A stretch of 64,000 bases of DNA from JACMLX01 sp031374935. GTDB taxonomy: Bacteria; Gemmatimonadota; Gemmatimonadetes; Gemmatimonadales; Gemmatimonadaceae. This document shows positions 26,015 through 34,744 of this stretch, piece after piece. The stretch spans positions 35,499 through 99,498 of the forward strand of contig JANMHB010000169.1 of NCBI GenBank assembly GCA_031374935.1, written 5' to 3'. The position numbers and the translations under genes were made by a program. The notes under the pieces were generated by a model. The model was not told the origin of the DNA. It was given only the letters and a program-made list of their open reading frames with translations, and did not search any database. The number at the start of each line of letters is the position of its first letter. Within the stretch, counting starts at the first letter, position 1.

Positions 26015-26683
26015 ATGAGCGCGACGACAGCCCGTAGTCCCACCATCCAAACCGGTGCCATCGCCTGGGTGCTCGCCGTTCAGTTCTTCATCACGCAGAT
26101 CGTGGTCGCCACCGCCTGGTCTCGCCCCTTCAGCCTGAAGTCGGACTACATCAGCGATCTCGGAAACACCGTCTGCGGCCCGTATCCCGCCGGCAGTGCG
26201 CACATGGTCTGCTCACCATGGCATGTCGCGATGAATGTCTCGTTCATCGTGCTTGGCCTGACGATGATCATTGGCGCACGCCTGACGCGGGGGGCATTTC
26301 CGGCCGGCTGGGTGCGGACACTGGCGATCACGCTCTTCACCCTGGCCGGCATTGGCGTGATCGTCGTCGGGATCTACCCGGAGAACATCGACAACGCGCG
26401 CCATGTGCTGGGCGCCGGGCTCAATTTCGTGGCCGGCAACATCGCGATGATCGTCTTCGGGCTGGCCCTCGCCCAGCGACCAGCGGATCGCGGCGCGCTG
26501 ACGGTCACGAGCATCGGGCTCGGCGCACTCGGACTGACAGCCACGCTGCTCTTCGTCTCGGGGAATTTTCTGGGTATTGGTCTGGGCGGTATGGAGCGCG
26601 TCGCCGCGTATCCGATGACGGTCTGGCAGATCATCGCCGGGTTGACCTTTCTCCGTCAGGGCACGCGGTCGATCGCTGCCTGA
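26015..26683 (+). CDS. DUF998-family integral membrane protein
   Basis: A 222-residue protein with about six hydrophobic segments. The pattern of DYISDLGNT after the first segment, followed by W-x-V-A-M-N-x-S-F-I-V-L-G, GIYPEN and HVLGAG, matches DUF998 membrane proteins. No biochemical role is established for the family. It stands alone between the fic gene and the ImuA-like gene. Confidence 0.8.
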   Translation: MSATTARSPTIQTGAIAWVLAVQFFITQIVVATAWSRPFSLKSDYISDLGNTVCGPYPAGSAHMVCSPWHVAMNVSFIVLGLTMIIGARLTRGAFPAGWVRTLAITLFTLAGIGVIVVGIYPENIDNARHVLGAGLNFVAGNIAMIVFGLALAQRPADRGALTVTSIGLGALGLTATLLFVSGNFLGIGLGGMERVAAYPMTVWQIIAGLTFLRQGTRSIAA

Positions 26684-26786
26684 CGGGCGTTCAGCCACCG
26701 TCGCGACAGCGTCAGCGCCACTGTCGCACTGCTTGATCTTCGGTGTTTATTCGGTATCGTCCCCTGTCCCTCCGACGGACGTGACG

Positions 26787-27815
26787 ATGCCGCTTCCTGC
26801 ACCTGTTTCTTCTGCTGCCCTTGATGCCCTGCGCCATGCCCTCGACACGGTGGTCGAGCGGGAGCGCCCCCGTGATGACCCATCGCTGCCCACCGGGCTG
26901 GCGGCCCTGGATGCCTTGCTCGGCGGGGGGCTGCCGCGCGGCCGGCTGTCGGAACTGCAGGCGCCGCGCGGTCAGGGCCGGACGACGCTGATGCGGACAC
27001 TGGTGGCGCATACCCTCGCCACCGGCCGCTGGGTGGCGATCATCGATGCGCAGCGGACCCTCGCCCCCGCCGATTGGGCGCGCCTAGCCAGTCCGTCAGC
27101 CACCGGCCCGGGGTCGATCGGCCGGACGCCGCCGCCCTCGAAGACCGCCGGACTTTCCGAGCTGGAGACCAGCCGGCTGGCGGTGATCCGGCCGCAGGAC
27201 CCGGCGCGGGCGCCCTGGTGCGCCGACGTGCTGCTGCGTTCCGGTGCCTATGCGCTGGTGGTGCTGGACGGGGTGCCGGCGTTGCCGCGCAGCATCGTGC
27301 TCCGCCTGACCCGCCTGGCGCATGACCGGCAGGTGGTGTTTCTGCTGGCCTGTGATGCCGAAACGGCGACACCGACCGTCGGGGCATCGGTGCGGCTGGG
27401 GATTCGTATCGAATCACCGGGAAATGACAAAGTGACGCGAAAGTGGTCCGATGACGGCCCGATGCGACGGGAAATCAGATTGGTCAGGAATGGCACGCAG
27501 GGAACGTCGGGAGTGCCGGAGCTGGCCGAACCACCCGTAGTGCCTGCCACCCATCTGAGCATCACCGTTGCCAAGGGAGGGCCGCCGTCCACCATGCGGC
27601 TTCCCTACGTCATCACCACCCCGCGTCGATTGGGATGTCATGCCGAAGTGCCTGACCGGCGGGGAGTGGCGCGTCAGACGGCAGCGCCGCCAAAGGCGGC
27701 TGGTGGCAGCCTCGTGACCGCCGGTGTTGGCCCGGTGGCCAAGTCGATCGGGCGCGTGGATCGCAGTCCGCATGCGCGGCGGGCGGGGGAGTCGCGGTAC
27801 GGGCGGGGGCGTTGA
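26787..27815 (+). CDS. ImuA/RecA-like protein (SOS mutagenesis accessory family)
   Basis: A 342-residue protein. Residues about 25-215 resemble the RecA-like core of ImuA: LPTGLAALDALLGGGLPRGR, then a degenerate P-loop APRGQGRTT in which the usual GKT lysine is arginine, and an LVVLDGVPALP Walker-B-like strand. ImuA normally works with ImuB and DnaE2 in translesion synthesis. No ImuB or DnaE2 gene follows in this window. The region after residue 220 is basic and poorly conserved. The start at 26787 follows GGACG and gives the natural N terminus; an ATG at 26733 is possible. Confidence 0.75.
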   Translation: MPLPAPVSSAALDALRHALDTVVERERPRDDPSLPTGLAALDALLGGGLPRGRLSELQAPRGQGRTTLMRTLVAHTLATGRWVAIIDAQRTLAPADWARLASPSATGPGSIGRTPPPSKTAGLSELETSRLAVIRPQDPARAPWCADVLLRSGAYALVVLDGVPALPRSIVLRLTRLAHDRQVVFLLACDAETATPTVGASVRLGIRIESPGNDKVTRKWSDDGPMRREIRLVRNGTQGTSGVPELAEPPVVPATHLSITVAKGGPPSTMRLPYVITTPRRLGCHAEVPDRRGVARQTAAPPKAAGGSLVTAGVGPVAKSIGRVDRSPHARRAGESRYGRGR

Positions 27816-28125
27816 GCCTGGTCCGCACGCGGGCTGGAGTCAACCTGCACACATGGCCAGCCGCCGCGCGGCGGAGACACGCGGTTTCACATACAGGCGC
27901 GAAAACTCCGATCGCGTTCACTCGCCAGGATTCTGTCGACGAGCGGTGACCGACCGACTTTCGTGCTCGCCTAGGCTCGGTGCGCCAGCGGGATGCGTGG
28001 CCGACGTATGAAGACGTGCGGCCGACGTGTGACGCGCGCTTGACGGATTCCGTGGCGCCGACGATGCTGTTGGCGACAACAGGGGCAACACGACTTCCCC
28101 GTATCCTCTTCCAAGGACCCGGACG
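27816..28125. other. Intergenic region
   Basis: About 310 bases. I looked for an imuB-like frame after the ImuA-like gene and found none. It contains the upstream region of the subtilisin-like gene; no repeats or clear terminator were seen. Confidence 0.5.
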
Positions 28126-29346
28126 ATGTGTCGTTCGTTCTGCAGGGCGGTCATGCTGGCGTTCGGTGCCGGCGCGCCGCTGTGGGCGCAGGCCACGGCT
28201 TCCGCGCCTCCGCAGGCGTCGCGACCAGCGCCCAAGATCAACATCTGGCCTGCTCGGAACGTGTCGATTCCCGCCGACCCGAAGGCGAAACCGATTCGCA
28301 TCGGGATCTGGGACAGCGGCGTTGACACCGCGTTGTTTGCGGGCCGGTTGGCGCGGGATGCGCGCGGCAACGTCCTGCTGCGCGGCTACGACGCGTTCAA
28401 GCAGCGCCAGGATACGCCGATGGCAGTCTTGCCGCGGGTCCTGCTCGCTCGGCAGGACGAACTTAACGCGGCCACGATGGCGCTCGATGACATCGATACG
28501 TTCGTGAGCAGTCCGGCCGCGCGCGAGATGACCAAGCGCATGGCGGCCATGACTCCGGCCGAACGCAAGGTTGCAGAGGATGAGCTTGGGCGTTGGACCG
28601 GCTACACGCATGGCACGTCGGTGGCTGACGCGGCACTCGTCGATCACGGTCAGGCCGAGATCGTGATTGCCCGGATGGAATGGTGGCATGGAAATCCCCC
28701 GGTGCCGTGTTGGACGCGTGCGCTCGCCGATCGCGAAGCCGCGTCCATTCAGGACTTACTCACGTTCCTCGTCACGAGTGGATCCCGAGTGGTGAACATG
28801 TCCTGGGGCCGCTACGAGCGAAGCTACCTCCGCAATCTGGAGCAGTGTGCTCCCACTCTGTCCGTCGAAGATCGGGCAGCGATCGCGCGGTACTCGGTCG
28901 ACACCGTGCGCGCCGTCCTGCGCGCCGGGATGCTCGCGTCGCCGCAGGTACTCTTCGTGGGGGCGGCCGGCAACGAAGGCCAAAGCGTGGCGAAATCCAA
29001 TCCGGCCACCCGCTTGGACGTGTCGAACTTTGTGCTGGTTGGCGCGGTGAATGACGCGGGGGATCTGCCGGCGTTCACCAACGTTGGTCCAGAGGTCACG
29101 CTCTTCGCGCACGGCTGGAGAATTCCGACACGATTGCCGGGAGGCGTACAAGGATTCGCGACCGGCACGTCGTTCGCGGCCCCGCTCGTCTCGAACGCCG
29201 CAGCCAAGATGTTGGTGGCGAATCCGAAGTTGAGCGGGGCTGACCTGCGTCGACTGCTGCTGGCAACCGCCGACACCAATGCCAAGGGACTGAAACTGAT
29301 GCATGCGGCGAACGCGGTGGCGGCGGCACGAGTCGAGCGGAAATAG
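28126..29346 (+). CDS. Exported subtilisin-like serine protease (S8 family)
   Basis: A 406-residue protein with a short signal (FGAGAPLWAQA). The S8 triad is intact: Asp63 in IGIWDSGVD, His near 160 in YTHGTSVAD and Ser near 347 in ATGTSFAAP. The oxyanion-hole Asn lies in VGAAGNEGQ. A long insert between the Asp and His sites (about residues 70-155) is helical and charged. No propeptide domain is obvious. Probably degrades protein in the periplasm or outside. It stands alone with no inhibitor or transporter neighbour. Confidence 0.88.
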   Translation: MCRSFCRAVMLAFGAGAPLWAQATASAPPQASRPAPKINIWPARNVSIPADPKAKPIRIGIWDSGVDTALFAGRLARDARGNVLLRGYDAFKQRQDTPMAVLPRVLLARQDELNAATMALDDIDTFVSSPAAREMTKRMAAMTPAERKVAEDELGRWTGYTHGTSVADAALVDHGQAEIVIARMEWWHGNPPVPCWTRALADREAASIQDLLTFLVTSGSRVVNMSWGRYERSYLRNLEQCAPTLSVEDRAAIARYSVDTVRAVLRAGMLASPQVLFVGAAGNEGQSVAKSNPATRLDVSNFVLVGAVNDAGDLPAFTNVGPEVTLFAHGWRIPTRLPGGVQGFATGTSFAAPLVSNAAAKMLVANPKLSGADLRRLLLATADTNAKGLKLMHAANAVAAARVERK

Positions 29347-29618
29347 CGGTCGGCGACCAGCGCTGGCAGATCCCCCCCGCACGGGCGGCCTCACCTTGCG
29401 TTGCCGCTACAGGACGTACAAGGATTGATCCCGTGCTCCCTTCAGTCGCTGGCGGCATCCTGTTGCAGGGCCGTGCCGCACAACGCGAGCGATCTACGGC
29501 ATCCGGCGCTAACACCCGCGCGCGTCCCGCAGGCGCCAGCACTTGCCCTCGCTGTTCGTGCCGTGCAGCGACGACGACGCGCCGGTAGACATCCGGCGCG
29601 GCGTATCGCATGCCGGCG
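29347..29618. other. Intergenic region between convergent genes
   Basis: About 270 bases. No gene or clear hairpin terminator was recognised. Confidence 0.4.
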
Positions 29619-30554
29619 CTACGGCCGCCCCGGCGCAGCACGTGGCACTGCCCGCGGTGGCGTCGCTGACGACGCCGGAATCATCGGCTGCGCTTGCATC
29701 AACGTGGACGCAGCTTCCGACGCCGAGATCAAGAACGGTGATCGCCCATCCGTCACAATCAGTTTCGCATTCGGCGACTGCGCCAGCTCGCGGAAGGCCT
29801 GAATGCTCTGAAAGCTGATCACCGCCGGAGTCAGGCCCGCATTGATGATCTGCTGCGCATCACGCACACCCTCGGCTTCCAGTCGCTTCCGCTGCGCTTC
29901 CTGCTTTTCACGCTCGAGCACGAATCGCATCTGCTCCGCCCGCTGCTCCGCCTCGAGCTTCTGCTCCACCGCGTCAGCCAGGCCCGCGGGGAGGCGGATG
30001 CTCTTCATCAGCACGTTCTCGACAATGAAGCCGCGCGCATCCAGCGTCTGCGACATCTGCTGCAGAATCGCGCGCTCGATGACGGCGCGTTCGCCCGAGT
30101 GCAGATCCTTCGCCATGAAGCGCGCCGAGACATCCGCGGCCGATGACCGGAAAACCGGCAGGATGAGCACTTCCTCATAGGCCAAACCGGCGGTTTCGAG
30201 AATCTTCGGCGCCAGCTCCGGCTTGATGCGATAGAGAATCGAGACGTCAGCCGCAACGTTCAGACCTTCCTTGGTCGGCAGATCGAGGCGCACTTCGCGA
30301 TTGACCGTTCGTGCCGGCACGCGGATCACCGATGAGAAACCCGGGATGATGAGTTGTCCACCCGGTGGCGACGACTTCTGCGACACGCGACCCAACGTTC
30401 GCTTGACGCCCACTTCGTCCTGGCGCACGGTGGCACACGCCGAGAGTGCGACCATGACGGCCATGGCAGACAGACCTGTTGTCACATGCCGCACGACACC
30501 GGTACGCACGTCACTCGGAATTGCGGTGAGTGGAAGCAAGAAGGATTGCTGCAT
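29619..30554 (-). CDS. Prohibitin-like (SPFH/band 7) lipoprotein
   Basis: A 311-residue protein. The N terminus carries a lipobox (VALSACATV), unlike most SPFH proteins, which have a transmembrane helix. Residues about 55-225 form the SPFH domain (GQLIIPGFSSVIRVPARTVN; DVSILYRIKPELA). A coiled coil follows (about 215-270, AVEQKLEAEQRAEQMRFVLE). SPFH proteins form ring assemblies that organise membrane and regulate proteases. AGGAG nine bases before the ATG at 30554 fixes this start; the longer frame from 30638 would spoil the signal. Whether it is on the inner or outer membrane is not clear: the residue after Cys is Ala, which does not favour inner-membrane retention. Confidence 0.85.
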   Translation of the reverse strand: MQQSFLLPLTAIPSDVRTGVVRHVTTGLSAMAVMVALSACATVRQDEVGVKRTLGRVSQKSSPPGGQLIIPGFSSVIRVPARTVNREVRLDLPTKEGLNVAADVSILYRIKPELAPKILETAGLAYEEVLILPVFRSSAADVSARFMAKDLHSGERAVIERAILQQMSQTLDARGFIVENVLMKSIRLPAGLADAVEQKLEAEQRAEQMRFVLEREKQEAQRKRLEAEGVRDAQQIINAGLTPAVISFQSIQAFRELAQSPNAKLIVTDGRSPFLISASEAASTLMQAQPMIPASSATPPRAVPRAAPGRP

Positions 30555-30785
30555 CGTCGAATACTCCTGGGTCAGGGAGAACCACCGCGGGTACCGGGCC
30601 CGCGGCCATAGTGACACCAGTGCAACATGCCGGCACATGTGCGCCTCAGTACCGGCGCCCGGCCGTCATGATCCACGCCGATGTGTAAATGTTTTTCGCG
30701 CTACGCTCTGAATTCCCGCGATGTGTCACGACGCCCGCGATCAGCGCTGCGGTCAGCACCGGCCTCGCGAGCGACCACTGTAACT

Positions 30786-30945
30786 CTGTTCACGCGGAGA
30801 CCGGGGAGGGCGCGGGGAGGCGAGCAACAGCAGGTGCTGTGCGAACAGTGCGCCGTGATGACAGTTCCCACACCGCGCGCCTTTCAACCCATGCCACACT
30901 CCTCTCCGCGCTTCTCCGCGTCCCCCGCGATCCCCGCGTGAACAG
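30786..30945. repeat. Imperfect inverted-repeat element
   Basis: The 12-base sequence at 30786-30797 (CTGTTCACGCGG) is the exact reverse complement of 30934-30945; the complementarity continues imperfectly inward through GC-rich CCGCG-type units. The loop includes ACAGCAGGTGCTGT. Layout and length (160 bases) resemble the element at 22974-23150. Confidence 0.65.
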
Positions 30946-30946
30946 C

Positions 30947-31010
30947 GTTGCGGTTGCCGTTGCTGTTGCGGTTGCCGTTGCGGTTGCCATTGCGGTTGCC
31001 ATTGCGGTTT
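30947..31010. repeat. Hexanucleotide tandem array (GTTGCG/GTTGCC)
   Basis: About ten consecutive six-base units, mostly alternating GTTGCG and GTTGCC with ATTGCG and GTTGCT variants. It begins one base after the inverted repeat ends. The unit length is a multiple of three. Such arrays can change copy number by slippage. Confidence 0.85.
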
Positions 31011-31227
31011 CAGTCGCTGCGGGCGTTGAGCCTGCTCCGGCCGTCACCGTCGTCGCGCTCGATCGCGCGATGCCACCGAAGCGGCCTCCGGACCACGCGT
31101 CGTCGCTCCCTGCCCCCCAACAGCCAAAGAACCCGCCCGCCGGCAGTCCCACCGTCTACGGAAAAACCAGTTGACAAACCGAATCGCCCACCCCATACTA
31201 CGGAAGAACCCGTAGCCAAGGCCCAAC

Positions 31228-31605
31228 ATGGACGATCCGCTCTACTTCCCCCCGCGCGAACTCGCCGTCATGAGCATCCTCTGGCGCACCGGCGGTGCGA
31301 CAGTCGCCGAGGTGAAGGATGCGCTCGAGGAGCCGCTCGCCTACACCACCGTGCTCTCGGCGCTGCAGACGCTCGAGGAAAAGGGGTACGTCACGCACGA
31401 AGCCGAAGGGCGCGCGTACCGCTATCGCGCACTCGTGGCCGCGGAGAAGGCGGGTGACAGCGCGCTGGCGAGAGTTCGGGAGTCGATCTTCCACGGGTCA
31501 GCGGAAAAACTCTTCGCACACTTCGTCGCGGACGAAAAGCTCAGTCGCACCGAACTGGAACGGATGCGTCGCCTGCTGGCTGAGCGCCTGGGAGACACGC
31601 CATGA
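31228..31605 (+). CDS. BlaI/MecI-type transcriptional repressor
   Basis: A 125-residue protein with the winged helix of the BlaI/MecI/CopY family (PRELAVMSILWRTGGATVAE, LAYTTVLSALQTLEEKGYVT). The C-terminal helices serve dimerisation. The downstream gene, overlapping by four bases, encodes an M56 peptidase. In known bla/mec systems the membrane peptidase triggers cleavage of the repressor; the same regulatory pair is expected here. The target could be its own operon and the downstream serine hydrolase gene. Confidence 0.9.
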   Translation: MDDPLYFPPRELAVMSILWRTGGATVAEVKDALEEPLAYTTVLSALQTLEEKGYVTHEAEGRAYRYRALVAAEKAGDSALARVRESIFHGSAEKLFAHFVADEKLSRTELERMRRLLAERLGDTP

Positions 31606-33206
31606 TCATCTGGTGGATGGCGCAGCTTGGACTGCTCGGCGGACTGATGGCGGTGGCGGCGTTCGGGGCCGAGGCGGCACTCAGGATTGCACGTCGGCAA
31701 ACGCGTTGGGTCTGGGCGACCGCGATGGGCATGACGCTGGCGCTCGGTGCGACAGCACCAATGCGAGATGCGTCGAACGCCGCAGCCAATCGCACATGGG
31801 CCACGACCACGATCACGACTGATGCACTGCCGGCGCCACGATCGATCGATCTCTTCACATTCCTGCGAGACCGCTGGTCCGCGGCAACGTCAGTGCTCGG
31901 CGAACAGCTGCACTCGACTTGGTCAGCGTGGCTGCGGGTGATGCCGGACGGCATCGAACGCTGGTTACTGATGATGTGGGTGATCGGGAGTCTGGTGCTG
32001 CTGGCAGCATTCGTGGCGGTGCACGCGCGCTACCAGCGGCGGCGTACGCAGTGGCCGATCGGCACCGTGCGTGGCACCACGGTGCGCATCGCGCAGGACA
32101 CAGGCCCCGCCGTGATAGGTGTCACCAGCGCTGAGATCGTGCTTCCGCAATGGCTGCTATCGCGCGATGATCGCGAACAACAGCTCGTCCTCGATCATGA
32201 GCTGGAGCATGTGCGGCAACACGATCCGATGCTGCTCGCTGCCGCACAGCTTGCGGTGATTCTGCTGCCATGGCACCCGGCTGTGTGGTGGATGGCCAGT
32301 CGGCTGCGTCTGGCGATTGAACTGGATTGCGACCGTCGCGTCCTGCAGCGCGGCGCAAATGCCCGCGACTACGGCACGCTCCTGATCAATCTCACGGATC
32401 GTCGCACCGGTTTCGGCGCGGCACTTCCTGCCTTTTCCTGCTCCCCATCTCATCTCGAACGGAGACTCGTGGCCATGACCCCAGCGAAACTGAAGTACCC
32501 TCTCGCCCGACTGTTGGCCACCGGCTCATTCGCATCACTTGCCCTGCTGGCGGCATGTGAAGCGAAGCTGCCGACGGCGGAAGAGATGGACGACATGACC
32601 GCGTCGAGCGCAACGGCGGCGGCCGGGCGGGTGGCGCTGATCGACACAGCGAAGGTCGTGTACTTCGTCAACGGCACCGAGGTGACCAAGGCGGACGCTG
32701 AAAAGCTCGAGGCCGAGGCCATCGCGAGCGTGAACGTGCTCCAGAAAGGCGTGCAGAGCGGCGGCGAAGTGCGCATCGTGACGCGCGATGGCGCACCACC
32801 CACTGATTCAGCCAGGACTCGCATGACCTACGTCAGGATCGGCGACACAGCCACGGTCACCGTCGTTACAACGGGGGATTCGGTGACGCTGACCGCCGAC
32901 GCGGTGGCCAAGGGCGCAGCCGGGAACACCGCGCGCGTGATGGCCACCGTTCCGGCAACCGGACTACGCATGCTGGATGGCTCGCCCCGATCCGGCCCCG
33001 CGACCTCTGGTCCGACGCGCAGTGGCTTCACCGGCTTGATGATCGTCGACGGCGTGATCACGGATCCGGCAATCGCCAACAGCATCGCGCCCGATCAGAT
33101 CGTGAGTGTGGAAGTCGTGAAGGGTGCGGCAGCGACGGCGCAGTACAGCGACCCGCGCGCGGCGAATGGCGTGGTCAGAATCACGACGAAGAAAGCGCGC
33201 TTGTAG
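31602..33206 (+). CDS. M56 (BlaR1-type) membrane peptidase with C-terminal TonB-plug-like domain
   Basis: A 534-residue protein. Several membrane helices in residues 1-140 and about 205-235. The zinc motif HELEH lies near residue 198 within VLDHELEHVRQHDP. From about residue 280 a long soluble part follows, including a lipoprotein-like AACEAKLP. The last 65 residues (about 465-534, GLMIVDGVITD; PDQIVSVEVVKGAAAT; AANGVVRITTKKA) match the plug domain of TonB-dependent receptors. A penicillin-binding sensor domain as in BlaR1 is not visible. The partner is the BlaI-type repressor just upstream. The plug-like tail may bind a ligand or an outer-membrane partner. Confidence 0.85.
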   Translation: MIIWWMAQLGLLGGLMAVAAFGAEAALRIARRQTRWVWATAMGMTLALGATAPMRDASNAAANRTWATTTITTDALPAPRSIDLFTFLRDRWSAATSVLGEQLHSTWSAWLRVMPDGIERWLLMMWVIGSLVLLAAFVAVHARYQRRRTQWPIGTVRGTTVRIAQDTGPAVIGVTSAEIVLPQWLLSRDDREQQLVLDHELEHVRQHDPMLLAAAQLAVILLPWHPAVWWMASRLRLAIELDCDRRVLQRGANARDYGTLLINLTDRRTGFGAALPAFSCSPSHLERRLVAMTPAKLKYPLARLLATGSFASLALLAACEAKLPTAEEMDDMTASSATAAAGRVALIDTAKVVYFVNGTEVTKADAEKLEAEAIASVNVLQKGVQSGGEVRIVTRDGAPPTDSARTRMTYVRIGDTATVTVVTTGDSVTLTADAVAKGAAGNTARVMATVPATGLRMLDGSPRSGPATSGPTRSGFTGLMIVDGVITDPAIANSIAPDQIVSVEVVKGAAATAQYSDPRAANGVVRITTKKARL

Positions 33207-33346
33207 ATCAGCATCGGCGCGCCGTCCGCGCGACACAGATGCACTGAACACCATGGTTGTGCCGCGGGTGCTGTCCCGTTTCGTTCGAAAACTCGCACCC
33301 GCGGACCATTCACTCCCGCTCCTTTCGACCGCCTGAGGCTCCACCT

Positions 33347-34744
33347 ATGCGCCGCCACAGTTTCGCTCTCCTCATCGGCAGCATGATCCTCGGTTGGGCA
33401 CTGCCGGTTCGACTCACGGCACAGGCGACGACGCCCCCCACGCTCCCTCCCGGTCGTGCCGCTGACGCCGTACGCGTGTACCTCGCCGCCATGGACGCTG
33501 CCGATTCAGCGGGCATCAAGGCGTGGCTCACCCGCTACGATCCGGAAGGTGATCTGGTGGTGCGCACCAACCGGCAGCTTGGCCTCGCACGACGCACCGG
33601 CGGCTTCGCGCTGGATGGTGTTGTGCGGAGCGACGAGAATGCACTCGAAGCGATTCTCCGAGAAAGGAAGACGGGCGTAGAGGTACGGCTCGAGCTGGCG
33701 CTGAACGCGAACGGCATCGCCGAGACATTCGGCCTGCAGCCGGTCGTGGTCCATGCCGATCCGACACCGGCTGGCGCGCCGCGACCGGCAGGCACGCTGG
33801 CTCGCGGTGCGTTGATTGCACGATTGCGCACGCTGGTCGACAGCCTGACCACCGCCGGCCAGTTCTCGGGCGTGGTATCACTCTCGAAACGGGGGGCCGC
33901 AGTCTTCGAACGCGCCTACGGCGACGCAGAGCGGACGCGCCACACACCGAACACACTCGAAACTGGGTTCAACATCGGCTCGATCAACAAGCTGTTCACC
34001 ACGATCGCGATCCGGCAGCTTGCAGCCACTGGGAAGCTGCAGCTGGATTCGTCGCTGGCGAAGGCGTGGCCCGACTATCCGAACGCCGACGTCGCGCGCA
34101 AGGTGACGCTGCGCCAGATCCTGGAACACACCTCAGGCATCACCGGCAACATCTTCGCACTGCCGGGCGTCGCCGCACCGGGCCAGATTCGCCACAATCG
34201 CCAGGTACTCGCGGCGATCGTGAATGCACCACTCGCCTTCACGCCCGGTTCTCGCAATCAGTACTCGAATGCGGGATTCGTGGTCCTCGGCGGGCTGATC
34301 GAACGCGTCTCGGGCGAGGACTACTACGCCTACATCCAGAAGCACGTCTACGCGCCGTCTGGCATGACGCGCAGCGGACATTTCGTCAATGACTCGCTCC
34401 CTCCACGGACGGCGATCGGCTACACACGTGGTGGACCCGGCGTGACCACCAGCGAACCGCTTCGCGACAACACGGGCATCCTTCCGGGTCGTGGTACCTC
34501 CGCGGGTGGCGGCTACACGACACTCGGCGACCTGAAGCGATTCCTTGCGGCGCTGCGCAGCCAGAAGATCGCCGCGGGTCCGCCGCCGGGCATCGGCATC
34601 GCAGGTGGTTCGCCCGGCGTGAATGCCATCATCGAAGGCGATCTGCCTGGCGAATACGATCTCATCATCCTCTCGAACTTCGATCCGCCATCGGCCGAGC
34701 GGATTGCGAGCCGTGTGCGAGAGTGGCTCGGCGTGCGTGACTGA
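33347..34744 (+). CDS. Exported serine hydrolase (beta-lactamase fold)
   Basis: A 465-residue protein. Signal peptide (ALLIGSMILGWALPVRLTAQA). Residues about 40-145 form a small extra domain, possibly NTF2/DUF3887-like. The catalytic domain has SINK near residue 211, an intact Tyr-x-Asn element (YSNAG) and HTSG. Likely an esterase or D,D-peptidase. It follows the BlaI/M56 pair at 140 bases and could be controlled by it. The start at 33347 is chosen to give a proper signal peptide. Confidence 0.82.
   Translation: MRRHSFALLIGSMILGWALPVRLTAQATTPPTLPPGRAADAVRVYLAAMDAADSAGIKAWLTRYDPEGDLVVRTNRQLGLARRTGGFALDGVVRSDENALEAILRERKTGVEVRLELALNANGIAETFGLQPVVVHADPTPAGAPRPAGTLARGALIARLRTLVDSLTTAGQFSGVVSLSKRGAAVFERAYGDAERTRHTPNTLETGFNIGSINKLFTTIAIRQLAATGKLQLDSSLAKAWPDYPNADVARKVTLRQILEHTSGITGNIFALPGVAAPGQIRHNRQVLAAIVNAPLAFTPGSRNQYSNAGFVVLGGLIERVSGEDYYAYIQKHVYAPSGMTRSGHFVNDSLPPRTAIGYTRGGPGVTTSEPLRDNTGILPGRGTSAGGGYTTLGDLKRFLAALRSQKIAAGPPPGIGIAGGSPGVNAIIEGDLPGEYDLIILSNFDPPSAERIASRVREWLGVRD

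Larger units (their letters stand above)
30555..31227. other. Intergenic region with inverted repeat and hexanucleotide array
   Basis: About 670 bases without a supported gene. It holds an inverted-repeat element (30786-30945), immediately followed by a hexanucleotide array (30947-31010). Frames through the array encode only Val-Ala runs and are judged spurious. Confidence 0.6.

Noticed and set aside
27613..28689. 358-codon minus-strand frame across the ImuA-like and subtilisin-like genes
   Set aside because: It spans two supported plus-strand genes and is rich in Arg, His and Pro, as expected from an antisense frame in GC-rich DNA.
30689..31174. Open frame with a long Val-Ala run through the hexanucleotide array
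   Set aside because: The run is a direct product of the six-base repeat; the surrounding frame has no ribosome site, domain or codon pattern of a gene.
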